Source: Streptomyces sp. CBMA29
Lineage (GTDB): Bacteria > Actinomycetota > Actinomycetes > Streptomycetales > Streptomycetaceae
Assembly: GCF_014596445.1 (NCBI RefSeq)
Contig: NZ_MECL01000136.1
Span: 1 to 64,000, forward strand
Direction: 5' to 3'
DNA length: 64,000 bases
This document shows, in pieces, positions 1 to 9,200 of this stretch (its first letter is position 1; each line of letters begins with the position of its first letter). The notes under the pieces were generated by a model. The model saw nothing but the letters and a program-made list of their open reading frames with translations, was not told the origin of the DNA and ran no database searches. A program made the translations under genes and the position numbers.

Positions 1-132
1 GACCACATCGACGCGGCCCGCCGCCTCCAGGCGGGCATCCTGCGCCCGGCGCGGGCCGCCGCGACCCTGCGACAGGGCCGCGGCCCGTTCGGCCCGCGTC
101 CGGCGCCGCGGGTCAGGTCGCCGCGGGCGTGA
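1..132 (+). CDS. 3' end of an unidentified protein (partial)
   Basis: An open frame runs in from the left edge and ends at a TGA at 130-132. The visible 43 residues begin DHIDAARRLQAGILRPARAA and are rich in Arg, Ala and Pro, as many Streptomyces C-termini are. It would overlap the 3' end of the convergent P450 gene by about 20 bp. I do not recognise the family, and too little is present to assign a function. High-GC DNA often has chance open frames, so this is a modest-confidence call. Confidence 0.4.
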   Translation, partial: DHIDAARRLQAGILRPARAAATLRQGRGPFGPRPAPRVRSPRA

Positions 133-1336
133 GGCTCAGGTCGAGCCGCAGCGGACCGCGGACGAACACCCCGCTGTCCGGTGCCGGGGTGCCGTCGGCG
201 AAGCCCATCTCGGCGAAGGCGTCGAGGAGTTGGTTGGCGCCGACCTCCACCTCGGCCTTCGCCAGCAGCGCGCCCACGCAGAAGTGCCGCCCGAGCGCGA
301 ACGCCAGGTGGTCGGCGGCGGCGCTGAAGGCGTTCGCGGTGGTCAGGTCCGTGCGGTGGATGTCGAAGGTGTCGGGCCTTTCGTAGTGCCGCTCGTCCCG
401 GTTGGCCGCGCCGATCAGACAGGTGACCGTCGCGCCCGCCGGGATGGTGACGCCGTGGAGCGTGACGTCCTGCGCCGGCTGCCGCATGATCATCTGGAGC
501 GGGGGAGTGAACCGCAAGGACTCCGCGAAGGCCGCGGGCACCAGGTCGCGGTCGGCCCGCACGGCCTCCAACTGCTCCGGGCTGGCGAGCAGATTGCGGA
601 ACATCCCGGAGATCGCCTTGTCGGTGGTCTCACCGCCCGCGGACAGCAGCAGGCTCACGAACGAGGTGATGTCTTGGTCCGTCATCACCGTGCCGTCGAT
701 CTCCGCCGTGCACAGCGACGACAGCAGGTCCTCACCCGGCTCGGCCCGCCGCCGGTGGATGATCGGCACCAGATACGCGGCCAGTTCCCGGCTCGCGCGC
801 ATCCCGGCGTCGGCGACCTCGGGGTCCTGCGCGAGATTGGCGAAGAAGCCGACCACGGCGGCGTACCAGGCGTGGAAGCGGTCGTGGTCCTCGCGGTCGA
901 GCCCGAGCATGTCGACGATCACATTGACCGGGAAGCGGGTGGCGAACTGGTCGACCAGGTCCGCCTGTTCGGCGTCGCGGAAGGCGTCGATCAGATCGCG
1001 CGCGTTGCGCTCGATCACCGGCAGGAACCGCTCCCGTAACTCCCGGCCGCGGAAGGCCGGTGCCACCAGCGCCCGGTGGACGGAGTGCTCCCGCCCGCTC
1101 ATCTGCACGATGGTCCGCCCGCCGTGCACCGGTTCGAGCTGCCAGGCGTAGTTGTCGGTGGTGAACACCGGGTCCCGGAAAGCCCGTTCGACGTCCTCGT
1201 ACCGCGACAGCAGCCAACTGCCGGTGCCCTCGTGGAAGACGACCGGGTAGTGCTCCCGCAGGACCCGGTAGGCCGGATACGGGTCGGCCGCGAACTGCGG
1301 CGAGAGGATGTCGGGCGGCTGCGGTATGACGGTCAC
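113..1336 (-). CDS. cytochrome P450
   Basis: This is a 407-residue bacterial class I P450, a soluble haem monooxygenase that would need a ferredoxin and reductase encoded elsewhere. The I-helix oxygen-activation motif reads SAGGETTD (about residue 240). The K-helix ExxR is ESLR. The haem loop FALGRHFCVG places the cysteine ligand at residue 353. Length and motif order are normal, so the gene looks intact. The start is GTG at 1336, preceded by GAGGA at good spacing. Codon 100 is TTA (plus-strand positions 1037-1039), a rare codon in Streptomyces that makes translation depend on the bldA tRNA. No redox partner or obvious biosynthetic genes lie next to it, so the substrate is unknown. Confidence 0.93.
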   Translation of the reverse strand: MTVIPQPPDILSPQFAADPYPAYRVLREHYPVVFHEGTGSWLLSRYEDVERAFRDPVFTTDNYAWQLEPVHGGRTIVQMSGREHSVHRALVAPAFRGRELRERFLPVIERNARDLIDAFRDAEQADLVDQFATRFPVNVIVDMLGLDREDHDRFHAWYAAVVGFFANLAQDPEVADAGMRASRELAAYLVPIIHRRRAEPGEDLLSSLCTAEIDGTVMTDQDITSFVSLLLSAGGETTDKAISGMFRNLLASPEQLEAVRADRDLVPAAFAESLRFTPPLQMIMRQPAQDVTLHGVTIPAGATVTCLIGAANRDERHYERPDTFDIHRTDLTTANAFSAAADHLAFALGRHFCVGALLAKAEVEVGANQLLDAFAEMGFADGTPAPDSGVFVRGPLRLDLSLTPAAT

Positions 1337-1460
1337 GATACGTCCTCTGCTTCCGTGCTCACGGGCGCGTACGGCATGCGGGCGGTCACGACGCTAGGGC
1401 ACGGCGGGCAGCCGCACCTAGGCGCTTTCGCGCCCCGTGCCGGCCCCTACACTCCTGGCC

Positions 1461-2000
1461 ATGCTGCCTCTGGACGACCCCCGCTGGCCCACCCTCGACC
1501 ACCGCGACTGGTCGAACGGCAAGGGCGGTTCCGACGCCCCCTACGTGCCCGACGAACTGCGCCATCTGCTCGACCACCCCGCCGACCGCGAACGCTTCGG
1601 CGACCTGTGGCCGTACCTCTGCTCCGAGGGCACCGCCTGGCCCGCCGCGTACGCCGCCGTGCCGCACATCGTCGCCATCGCACGCGGCCTCCCGGCGGCC
1701 GAGAGGGACGACTACCTGTACGTGATCGGGCTCGTCGCCATGTGCTCTGGCGAGTACGGACAGGTTTGGGACGGCCTGCCCGACGACCTCGCGCAGGCGT
1801 ACCGGCAGGCGCTCCCCGAGTCGCTGGCCCTCCTCGGCGAGACGCTGGTGGCGGGCGAGCACGACCAGGTCACCACCGGCTATCTGCTCGCGGCCACGGC
1901 CGCGCTCAAGGGACACGGCGAATACGCCGAGATCCTCAACGACCTCGATGTGTACGCCGAATGCCAGTCCTGCGGCGAGCCGATGCTCGAACTGCCCTGA
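1461..2000 (+). CDS. hypothetical protein, HEAT-repeat-like
   Basis: A 179-residue protein of unknown function. It opens LPLDDPRWPTLDHRDW and contains WPAAYAAVPHIVAIA. That layout recalls the short HEAT-repeat-like Streptomyces proteins in which an N-terminal L-DD-W stretch is followed by an A-x-A-A-V-P-hydrophobic helix; this is a family impression from memory. The C-terminus carries a CxxC pair (CQSCGEP). ATG at 1461 is preferred over GTG at 1437 because homologous-looking sequence begins there. No signal peptide or membrane segment is visible. It is divergent from the P450 gene, with about 120 bp between them. Confidence 0.6.
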   Translation: MLPLDDPRWPTLDHRDWSNGKGGSDAPYVPDELRHLLDHPADRERFGDLWPYLCSEGTAWPAAYAAVPHIVAIARGLPAAERDDYLYVIGLVAMCSGEYGQVWDGLPDDLAQAYRQALPESLALLGETLVAGEHDQVTTGYLLAATAALKGHGEYAEILNDLDVYAECQSCGEPMLELP

Positions 2001-2031
2001 TCCGCGCCGACCGTATACGGCGCCGAACCGG

Positions 2032-2334
2032 TCAGACCGTTTCGCCGAAGCCGGGAAGAATGGCGAGGCGCCGTACGGTCGCCTTCTTGGCGATCTCGAT
2101 GCCGGGCGCGTAGGTGTCCGAGTCGTACCAGGCCCGCGCCTGTTCCACGCTGCTGAACGACAGCAGCGTCAGTCCCTTGGCGCCGTCCCACGTGCCCTCG
2201 ACGGCCTCGGGCCTGGCATTGATCATCAGGTACTCGCCGCCGAATTCGGCCACGGCCTTCTGCGCGATCTCCCGGTAGTCCGCCATGGCGGCCATGTCGG
2301 TCACTTGGATTTCCAGCAGGACATACGCGGTCAT
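2032..2334 (-). CDS. DUF1330 domain protein
   Basis: A 100-residue protein matching the small ferredoxin-like DUF1330 fold. It begins MTAYVLLEIQVTD, has a central Y-RE-A-x-x-A-V-A-EFGGEYL segment, and ends with the SSVEQARAWYDSDTY helix typical of these dimeric alpha/beta-barrel proteins. Start choice: GGGGAG lies seven bases before the ATG at 2334, which makes the in-frame ATG at 2364 less likely. It is convergent with the HEAT-like gene upstream, leaving about 30 bp between stop codons. Biochemical role is unknown for the family. Confidence 0.8.
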   Translation of the reverse strand: MTAYVLLEIQVTDMAAMADYREIAQKAVAEFGGEYLMINARPEAVEGTWDGAKGLTLLSFSSVEQARAWYDSDTYAPGIEIAKKATVRRLAILPGFGETV

Positions 2335-2506
2335 CTGCGGTCTCCCCGAATTCGGCTGCGACATACGTCACGTGACGTGGAACGCGGTGGATCACACGTG
2401 ATCCGGCGCTCAGCATGCCGAATTCGGGACGGCCGCGCAATGGTCCCCAAAGTCCTCGCTCCGTGCGGGAATCGGCGTGACTGTCACGCTCCGGCCCGCG
2501 ACCGGC

Positions 2507-5500
2507 TCACCGCTGCGTCGCGGTGAACCGCCAGTGGCCGGAACCGATCGCGTAGACCGCCTCCTGGCCGTCGCTGTGCAGCAGTCGGGCACCGTGCGTG
2601 GCCTCGAACCGCGGATGCCGTGCGTCGGGCAGCGGCACACGGACGGTCGCGGTCGAGCCGACCGGCACCGTGACGTCGAGCGTGGTCCGGCCGTTCGCGA
2701 CGGTCCAGGAACTGGCGACCGTGCCGAGCGGGGTGGCGATCGAGGCCACGGCGTGCCGCATCCCCGCCGGGATCCGCGGCGCGACCGTCACCGTACGGTA
2801 GGCCGGCCCGGTCGGCTGGATGCCCGCCAACCGCGTGTAGAGCGAGGCGTTGATACCGGCGAACATCGCGTGGTCGTGGGTCTCCATGTTGGAGTAGTAC
2901 GTCCACTGCTCCCACGAACTCGTCGCGCCCTGGCCGATCTCGTACCCGAAGCCGGGGTAGGTGCGCTGGTCCAGCACCGTCATCGCCACATCGATCCGGT
3001 CGATCGCGGCGAGCGCGTCCATCAGGTACCGGGTGCCGAAGATGCCGGTGTCGAGGTGTCCGCCGTCCTTCTCGGTGATGGTGGCGACCAGTTGCCGTCC
3101 GACGGCCGCCACATTCGCGGCGGGCACCATGCCGAAGGCCAGCGGCAGCACGCTCGTGGTCTGCCGGCCGTCCCCGTAGGTGTCGCCCGCCGCGTTGAGG
3201 AACGCGGCGTTGAACGCGTCCTTGATGTCCTGCGCCAGCGTCCCGTAGCGGGCGGCGTCCGCGCTGTGGCCCAGCGCCGTCGCCGACTTGGCGACATCCA
3301 CCGCCTGGAGGTACGACAGCGCCGTGTTCACCACCGACACCTCGCTGGTGCAGGCGCCCGCGTTCGGCCCGCCGCGCCCGCCGTTGGCGTTGGCACCGCG
3401 GTCCGGCGGACACCAGTCGCCGAAGCCCCGGTCGCTCGGCCAGACATGCCCCGGCACCTCGGCGGCGTTCGTGTCGACGAACGCCTTCATCGCCGGATAC
3501 GTGGCCGCCAGCGTCGCCCGGTCGCCGTACTGCTCGTACAGCGTCCACGCCAGCGTGACCTGGTTGCCGCCCATGTCGGGCTGCTGCGCGTTGCCCGCGT
3601 CGTTCGGCAGAGCCGTGCCGGGCGGCATGTCCTGGAGGTACTTGGCGTAGTAGCGGTCCATGCCGAACTCACGGGTGGACGCGTCGTGATACGCCTGCAC
3701 GTCCATGCCGGGAGGCGTCCGCTCGTCGCGGACCGGATTGTCGGTCGGGACGCTCATCGAGTTGTTGAGGACGCTCCACCGGTTGTTCCGCCAGATCTGG
3801 TTCAGCAGCGCGTCGGAGGAGGAGAAGGCGCCCGTCGAGGCCACGTCGGCGTGCACCACGCGCGCGTCCAGACTGCTCAGGGCCGGCTTGCCGGGGAAGC
3901 CGGTGACCTCGACGTAGCGGAAGCCGTGGTAGGTGAAGCGGGGCTCGTACGTCTCCGCCGTACGGGTGCCCGCCAGGGTGTAGGAGTCGGTCGACGCCGC
4001 CGACCTGTTGGTGGCCGTGTCCAGCATCCCGTCCGCGCCGACCTCCTCCGCCGTCCGCATCTTCACTGTCGTCCCGGCGGGGCCCGTCACCCGCAGCCGC
4101 TCCCAGCCCGCGATGTTCTGCCCGAAGTCGTAGACGTAGACGCCGGGCTGAGGCTGCGTCAGCTTCACCGCGCGCAGCGTGTCCGTCACCCTGACCGGCG
4201 GCATGGTGTCCGCGACGAGCTTGTCGGAGGGCGCCGCCACCGTCCGCACCGGCTGCCAGCCGGAGTCGTCGGACCCGGCGCGGTCCCAACCCGGCTTGTC
4301 CAGCCGCGCGTTGTAGCTCTCGCCCGCGTAGAGGTCATTGGCGGTGATCGCGCCGGTCGACCACTTCCAGGAGTCGTCGCTGACGACGCTCTGTCGGGTG
4401 CCGTCGGAGTAGCTGACATCGAGCATCACGACGGCCTGCTTCGGCCCGGTCCAGCGGAAGCCGTACGGGCTGAACCGCGGCCCGTATCCGTTCCCCAGCC
4501 AGAGGCCCACCGTGTTGGCGCCCTGCTTGAGCGAGCTGGTGATGTCGTAGGTGGCGTACAGATCACGCTGGTCGTACGGCGTGCTCGCCGGTGCGAGCAC
4601 CCGGTCGCCGACCTTCGCGCCGTTGAGGTGCATTTCGTAGAAGCCGAGGCCGTAGACGTACGCCCGCGCCCTGGTGACCTTCTTCCGGCTGTCGAGGGTG
4701 AAGCCCTTGCGCAGCAGGGGCGCCGCGGGGTTCGGGTCGAGCAGCGTCGGGTCGCCCTTGGGTTCGAGCTGCCCGTCGGTGATCGCCGAGTCGGGGAAGT
4801 ACGGGTCGGGCGAGGCGGAGAAGTCGTCGGAGAACAGCGTGGCTCCGTCCAGGCCGCGCACCACGATGTTGTCGTACAGGGCGTCCTCGGCGACATTGCC
4901 GGTGGTCGAGGTGCGGAAGCCCAGGGTTCCGGCGGTGAAGGTGGTGTCGGTCCGGGTGTCCACCCGCGTGCCGTCGACCGAGGTGGTGATCGTGCCGCCG
5001 TCCGCCCTGACGGTCAGGTGGTGGGGCGCGCCGGCGTTCGCCGTGGTGATCACCGGGCTGAGGTCGACCTCACCGAGGGTGGCGAAGGAGCCGTCCTTCT
5101 GGACGTGCGGGCGCAGCAGCACCTTGCCGGGCGTCGAGGCCGCGTTGATCTGCCACATGTAGTAGTCGCGGCTGTCCTTGACGCGGAACAGGACGCTTGC
5201 CGCGCCCGCCTTGATGGTGAAGTCCGTGTCCAGGGTGAAATCCGACCAGGAGGCGGCGGCGCCGGTGTCCGGAGTGATCCACCGCGCGCCCTTCCAGTCC
5301 GCCGAGTTGAGCAGGCCCATCTCCCAGTGCCCGACCGGACTCCAGGCCGACGCCCGGCCGTACGCGTCCCAGACCTGCACCTTCCAGTAGTAGGTGCGGG
5401 AGGACTCCAGCCCGGGACCGCCGTAGGGCACGCCGGTCGAATCGTCCGTCGCCACCCGGCCGCTGTCCCAGACGTCCGCCTTCGGGGAGTTCAGCCGGGC

Positions 5501-5767
5501 CGCGCTGCTCGCCACCAGCACCCGATAGGCGCTCTGCCGCTGGCCGTTGGCCGCGGCGCGCAGTTTCCAGCCGAGCGCGGGACGCGGATCGTCGATGCCC
5601 AGCGGATCCGTCGTGGCGTCAGCGGTCAGCTCACCCACAAAGACTCCGCCGGACGCGGCCTGCGCGGCCGAGGGATGACCGAAGGGCGCGCCGCCCAGGG
5701 ACAGGGACGTCACCAGGGCCGCGACGGCGATCCCGTACGACAGTTTTTCCCGCGCAAAACCGGACAT
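2507..5767 (-). CDS. secreted alpha-L-rhamnosidase, GH78
   Basis: A 1086-residue extracellular enzyme expected to release alpha-L-rhamnose from plant glycosides or polysaccharides. A signal peptide covers about residues 1-38 (basic start, VAALVTSLSLGG core, AQA cleavage). Next come an Fn3-like region (DPLGIDDPRPALGWKLRA), a lectin-like insertion at about 165-300 (ASVLFRVKDSRDYYMW), beta-sandwich domains (YVYGLGFYEMHLNGAKVGD) and the (alpha/alpha)6 barrel. The general-acid region reads DNPVRDERTPPGMD near residue 680, where the family usually has DCPxRDERLGWxGD. The base region is GATSSWEQW near 953. The motif order supports GH78 strongly; the altered acid loop may mean a different specificity. 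Operator-like palindromes sit just upstream. Confidence 0.92.
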   Translation of the reverse strand: MSGFAREKLSYGIAVAALVTSLSLGGAPFGHPSAAQAASGGVFVGELTADATTDPLGIDDPRPALGWKLRAAANGQRQSAYRVLVASSAARLNSPKADVWDSGRVATDDSTGVPYGGPGLESSRTYYWKVQVWDAYGRASAWSPVGHWEMGLLNSADWKGARWITPDTGAAASWSDFTLDTDFTIKAGAASVLFRVKDSRDYYMWQINAASTPGKVLLRPHVQKDGSFATLGEVDLSPVITTANAGAPHHLTVRADGGTITTSVDGTRVDTRTDTTFTAGTLGFRTSTTGNVAEDALYDNIVVRGLDGATLFSDDFSASPDPYFPDSAITDGQLEPKGDPTLLDPNPAAPLLRKGFTLDSRKKVTRARAYVYGLGFYEMHLNGAKVGDRVLAPASTPYDQRDLYATYDITSSLKQGANTVGLWLGNGYGPRFSPYGFRWTGPKQAVVMLDVSYSDGTRQSVVSDDSWKWSTGAITANDLYAGESYNARLDKPGWDRAGSDDSGWQPVRTVAAPSDKLVADTMPPVRVTDTLRAVKLTQPQPGVYVYDFGQNIAGWERLRVTGPAGTTVKMRTAEEVGADGMLDTATNRSAASTDSYTLAGTRTAETYEPRFTYHGFRYVEVTGFPGKPALSSLDARVVHADVASTGAFSSSDALLNQIWRNNRWSVLNNSMSVPTDNPVRDERTPPGMDVQAYHDASTREFGMDRYYAKYLQDMPPGTALPNDAGNAQQPDMGGNQVTLAWTLYEQYGDRATLAATYPAMKAFVDTNAAEVPGHVWPSDRGFGDWCPPDRGANANGGRGGPNAGACTSEVSVVNTALSYLQAVDVAKSATALGHSADAARYGTLAQDIKDAFNAAFLNAAGDTYGDGRQTTSVLPLAFGMVPAANVAAVGRQLVATITEKDGGHLDTGIFGTRYLMDALAAIDRIDVAMTVLDQRTYPGFGYEIGQGATSSWEQWTYYSNMETHDHAMFAGINASLYTRLAGIQPTGPAYRTVTVAPRIPAGMRHAVASIATPLGTVASSWTVANGRTTLDVTVPVGSTATVRVPLPDARHPRFEATHGARLLHSDGQEAVYAIGSGHWRFTATQR

Positions 5768-5782
5768 CGGACTCCTTGCAGT

Positions 5783-5800
5783 GAGTGAAACGATTCACTC
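5783..5800. promoter_or_regulatory. LacI-type operator candidate 1 upstream of GH78
   Basis: GAGTGAAACGATTCACTC matches its own reverse complement at 16 of 18 positions and has a central CG, the usual shape of a LacI-family operator. It ends 16 bp before the GH78 start codon, a good position for repression. No LacI gene is adjacent, so the regulator would be encoded elsewhere. Confidence 0.6.
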
Positions 5801-5927
5801 CATTGGGGCGTGAGAAACGTATGAGAGCGGGTGGCGGGGCGTCAATACGTATGACGCGGACCGGTTCCGTGCTGCGGCCATCCGGAGGTGCGCGCCCCAT
5901 CCATCGGAGCAGACATCGTTGTCGACA

Positions 5928-5943
5928 TTGAAAGACGTTTCAA
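5928..5943. promoter_or_regulatory. LacI-type operator candidate 2, GH78/GH3 intergenic
   Basis: TTGAAAGACGTTTCAA has perfect six-base arms around GACG and resembles LacI-family sites. It lies 160 bp from the GH78 start and 275 bp from the divergent GH3 start, so it could serve either gene. The rest of the 5768-6217 gap is unusually AT-rich around 5935-6050 and holds no gene that I can support. Confidence 0.5.
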
Positions 5944-6217
5944 TTTCCCGGTCTTGGTCTTTGGTGCAATTCCGAGCACACGCCTATTGACCCGCTGCTG
6001 AGATGGACTTAGGTTCTCCACGGCTCATGTTGAATCGTTAAATGGTCTGCTCCGCTTCGGGTACGGCGCCTCCCCGTGGCCCGCGCCCGGAAACCGACCG
6101 CCCAGCACCCCTGTGAGACGGGCCCGTCCGGCGCGACGGCGGACTGAATCGATTGACCGCGCAGGCAGCGCCGCATCTCGGCCGCGCACCGCGCGACGTA
6201 CTCCAGAGGGGACACCG

Positions 6218-9200
6218 ATGACCGCACACACCGCAGCGCGGCCCGACGGCGGACGGCCCGTACGAGCCCGACCGGCCGGGCTCGTACGGGCGTTGACCGC
6301 CGCCCTGCTGCTCACCTCGGCCACCGGACTGCTGCCCGCCGTCACCGGACAGGCCGCGGCCGACAGCGGCCCGGCCTCCTGCCCCTGGCTGCACTCCAAG
6401 GCCGCTCCTGAACAGCGGGCCGCGCAGGTGCTCGCGCGGATGACCACCGACGAGAAGCTGTCGATGACCCACGGCAGCCAACTCCCCGGCTACGCGGGCG
6501 TGGTGGCCCCCATACCCCGGCTGTGCGTTCCCGCGCTGAACCTCAACGACGGGGGAGCGGGCGTGGTGATGGGCGGCACGACGGCCATGCCCGCTCCGGT
6601 CGCGGCCGCCGCCACCTGGGACCCGGCCGTGGAGACCGCCTACGGACAGGTCGTCGGCGCCGAGGCGAAGACCAAGGGCGTCAGCGTCAACCTCGGACCC
6701 GATGTGAACCTGGAGCGCGACCCGCGCGGCGGGCGCGTCTTCGAGATGGCCGGTGAAGACCCCTACCTGTCCGGCGCGATGGCCACAAGGTACGTCCAAG
6801 GCGTCCAGTCCCAGGGCGTGATGGCCGACCTCAAGCACCTCGCGGCCAACGACACCGAGCAGAACCGCAACAACGGCAACGCGATCGTCGACGAACGCAC
6901 CCTGAACGAGATCTACTACCCGGCGTTCAAACAGGCCGTCCAGCAGGGCGACGCCGCCTCCGTCATGGCCGCCACCAGCCTGGTCAACGGCGTCCACTCC
7001 AACGAGGACGCGTATCTGCTGAACCGGACCGCCAAGCAGGACTGGGGCTTCGACGGATTCGTCGTCACCGACTGGGACGGCGCCCGCAGCACCGTCCAGG
7101 CCGCCAACGCCGGTCTCGACCTCACCATGCCCGCCCCCGGCAACTTCGGACAGCCGCTCGCCGACGCCGTCCGCTCCGGGCAGGTCGGCATGCCCGTGCT
7201 CAACGACAAGGTCGTCCGGCTGCTCACCGAGGAATTCGCCTACGGCCTCTTCGACACCACGCCCGGCTCGCCCGCCGCGACCGCGACCACCCCCGCGCAC
7301 GTCGCCACCGCGCGCGACATCGCGGCGCGGGGCACCGTCCTGATGAAGAACGCGGGCCGGCTGCTCCCGCTCGACCCCGCCAGGACGCCCACGGTCGCCG
7401 TGATCGGCGCCGCCGCCAAGGACGCGCCGATCACCGGTGGCGGCGGCAGTTCGCACGTACCCGTGGACGCCTCGTCCGTCGTCACCGTCGCCGACGGCAT
7501 CGCCCAACGGCTCGGCACGAAGGGCCGCGTCGACTACCTCGGCTCCTGGGCCGCACAGGCGTCCTCCTCCGCCGGCCCCTCAGACCAGCCGCGCAACATG
7601 GTCGACGGCAACGCGGGCACCCGCTGGTCCAGCGGCGCGCCGATGGCCGACGGCCAGTGGGTCAGCGTCGACATGGGCGCCTCGCACAGCATCGACCGGG
7701 TCACTCTGGACGCGGGCAACAGCACCGACTACGCCCGTGGTTACCGCGTCCTGCTCTCCTCGGACGGCGCCGCATGGGGCGACCCGGTCGCCGAGGGCGC
7801 CGGCACCGGACAGGTCGTCACCGCGACCTTCACCGCCCGGCAGGCCCGTTACATCAGGATCGAACAGACCGGCACCGCCGACAGTTGGTGGTCGATCGCC
7901 GAACTGACCGCCTTCGGCGCGGACGGCACCGGCGCCCAGGTCGCCATCGGCAGGACCGGAGTCGGCGTCCCCGGCGTGACCGACAAGCTGCCGACCGTAC
8001 CGGCCGCGACCTTCACCACCGGCGACGGCCAACCCGGCCTGACCACAACGTACTTCAACAACCTCGACCTGTCCGGCGCCCCCGCGCTCACCCGCGTCGA
8101 GCCGGACATCGACGACCACTACACGGCCGCGCCCGGCCCCGGCGTCAACCCGGCCGGATTCTCCGTGCGGTGGAAGGGCTATCTGACGGCGCCGGTCACC
8201 GGCACGTACACCTTCTCGATGGCCAACACCGGCGGCATCCGGATGACCGTCGACGGGCAGCCGGTCTTCCAGGACTGGGCGCAGTACGGCCCCGGCGTGT
8301 CCGCGATCCGCCTCAAGGGCGGCGTGCGGACGTCGATCACGGTCGAGAACTACCAGCCGGTCAACGGCCCCACGGGACCGGTCGCCGGGACGCCGACCAG
8401 CCCGCCGAGCAACGGCTCGGTCACCCTGGGCTGGCAGGTGCCCGACACCGCGGCCATCGCCGCCGCGGCGGCTGCCGCCAGGCAGGACAGCGTCGCCGTG
8501 GTCGTCGTCAACGACGACGAGAGCGAGGACGGCGACCGGCAGAATCTCACCCTGCCCGGCGCGCAGGACGACCTCGTCGCCGCCGTCGCCGCGGCCAACC
8601 CGCACACGATCGTCGTCCTCAACACCGGCGCGCCCGTGCTCATGCCGTGGCTCGACAAGGTCGACGGCGTCCTGGAGTCCTGGTACGGCGGCCAGCAGAA
8701 CGGCGCCGCACTGGCCTCCGTCCTGTTCGGCGACGTCAACCCCTCGGGCAAGCTGCCCCAGACCTGGCCCGCGAGCATGGCGCAACTGCCGACCGCCGAC
8801 CCGTCCCGTTACCCGGGCGCCGTCGATGTCGCCACCAACACCACCAACTACCACTACAGCGAGGGACTCGAGGTCGGCTACCGCTGGTACGACGCCCACC
8901 ACCTCACCCCGCTCTTCCCGTTCGGCTACGGCCTGACCTACTCGTCCTTCTCGTTCAGCGGACTCACCGTCTCACCGGGCGTCACCGGCACGACCGGGCC
9001 GGTGAAGGTCTCCGCGACGGTGAAGAACACCGGCACCCGTACCGCCTCCGAGGTCGCCCAGCTCTACGTCGGCGCCCCGGCGGGCGCGGGTGAACCCCCC
9101 AAGCAGCTCAAGGGATTCCAGCGCGTCACCCTCCGGGCCGGACAGTCGCGACGCGTCACCTTCACCCTCGCGCCTGACGACCTGCGGACCTGGGACTCCA

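Noticed and set aside
2477-5788. An 1103-codon open frame opposite the rhamnosidase gene
   Set aside because: It is a mirror of the GH78 gene in GC-rich DNA, Arg/Gly/Val-rich with no family motifs.
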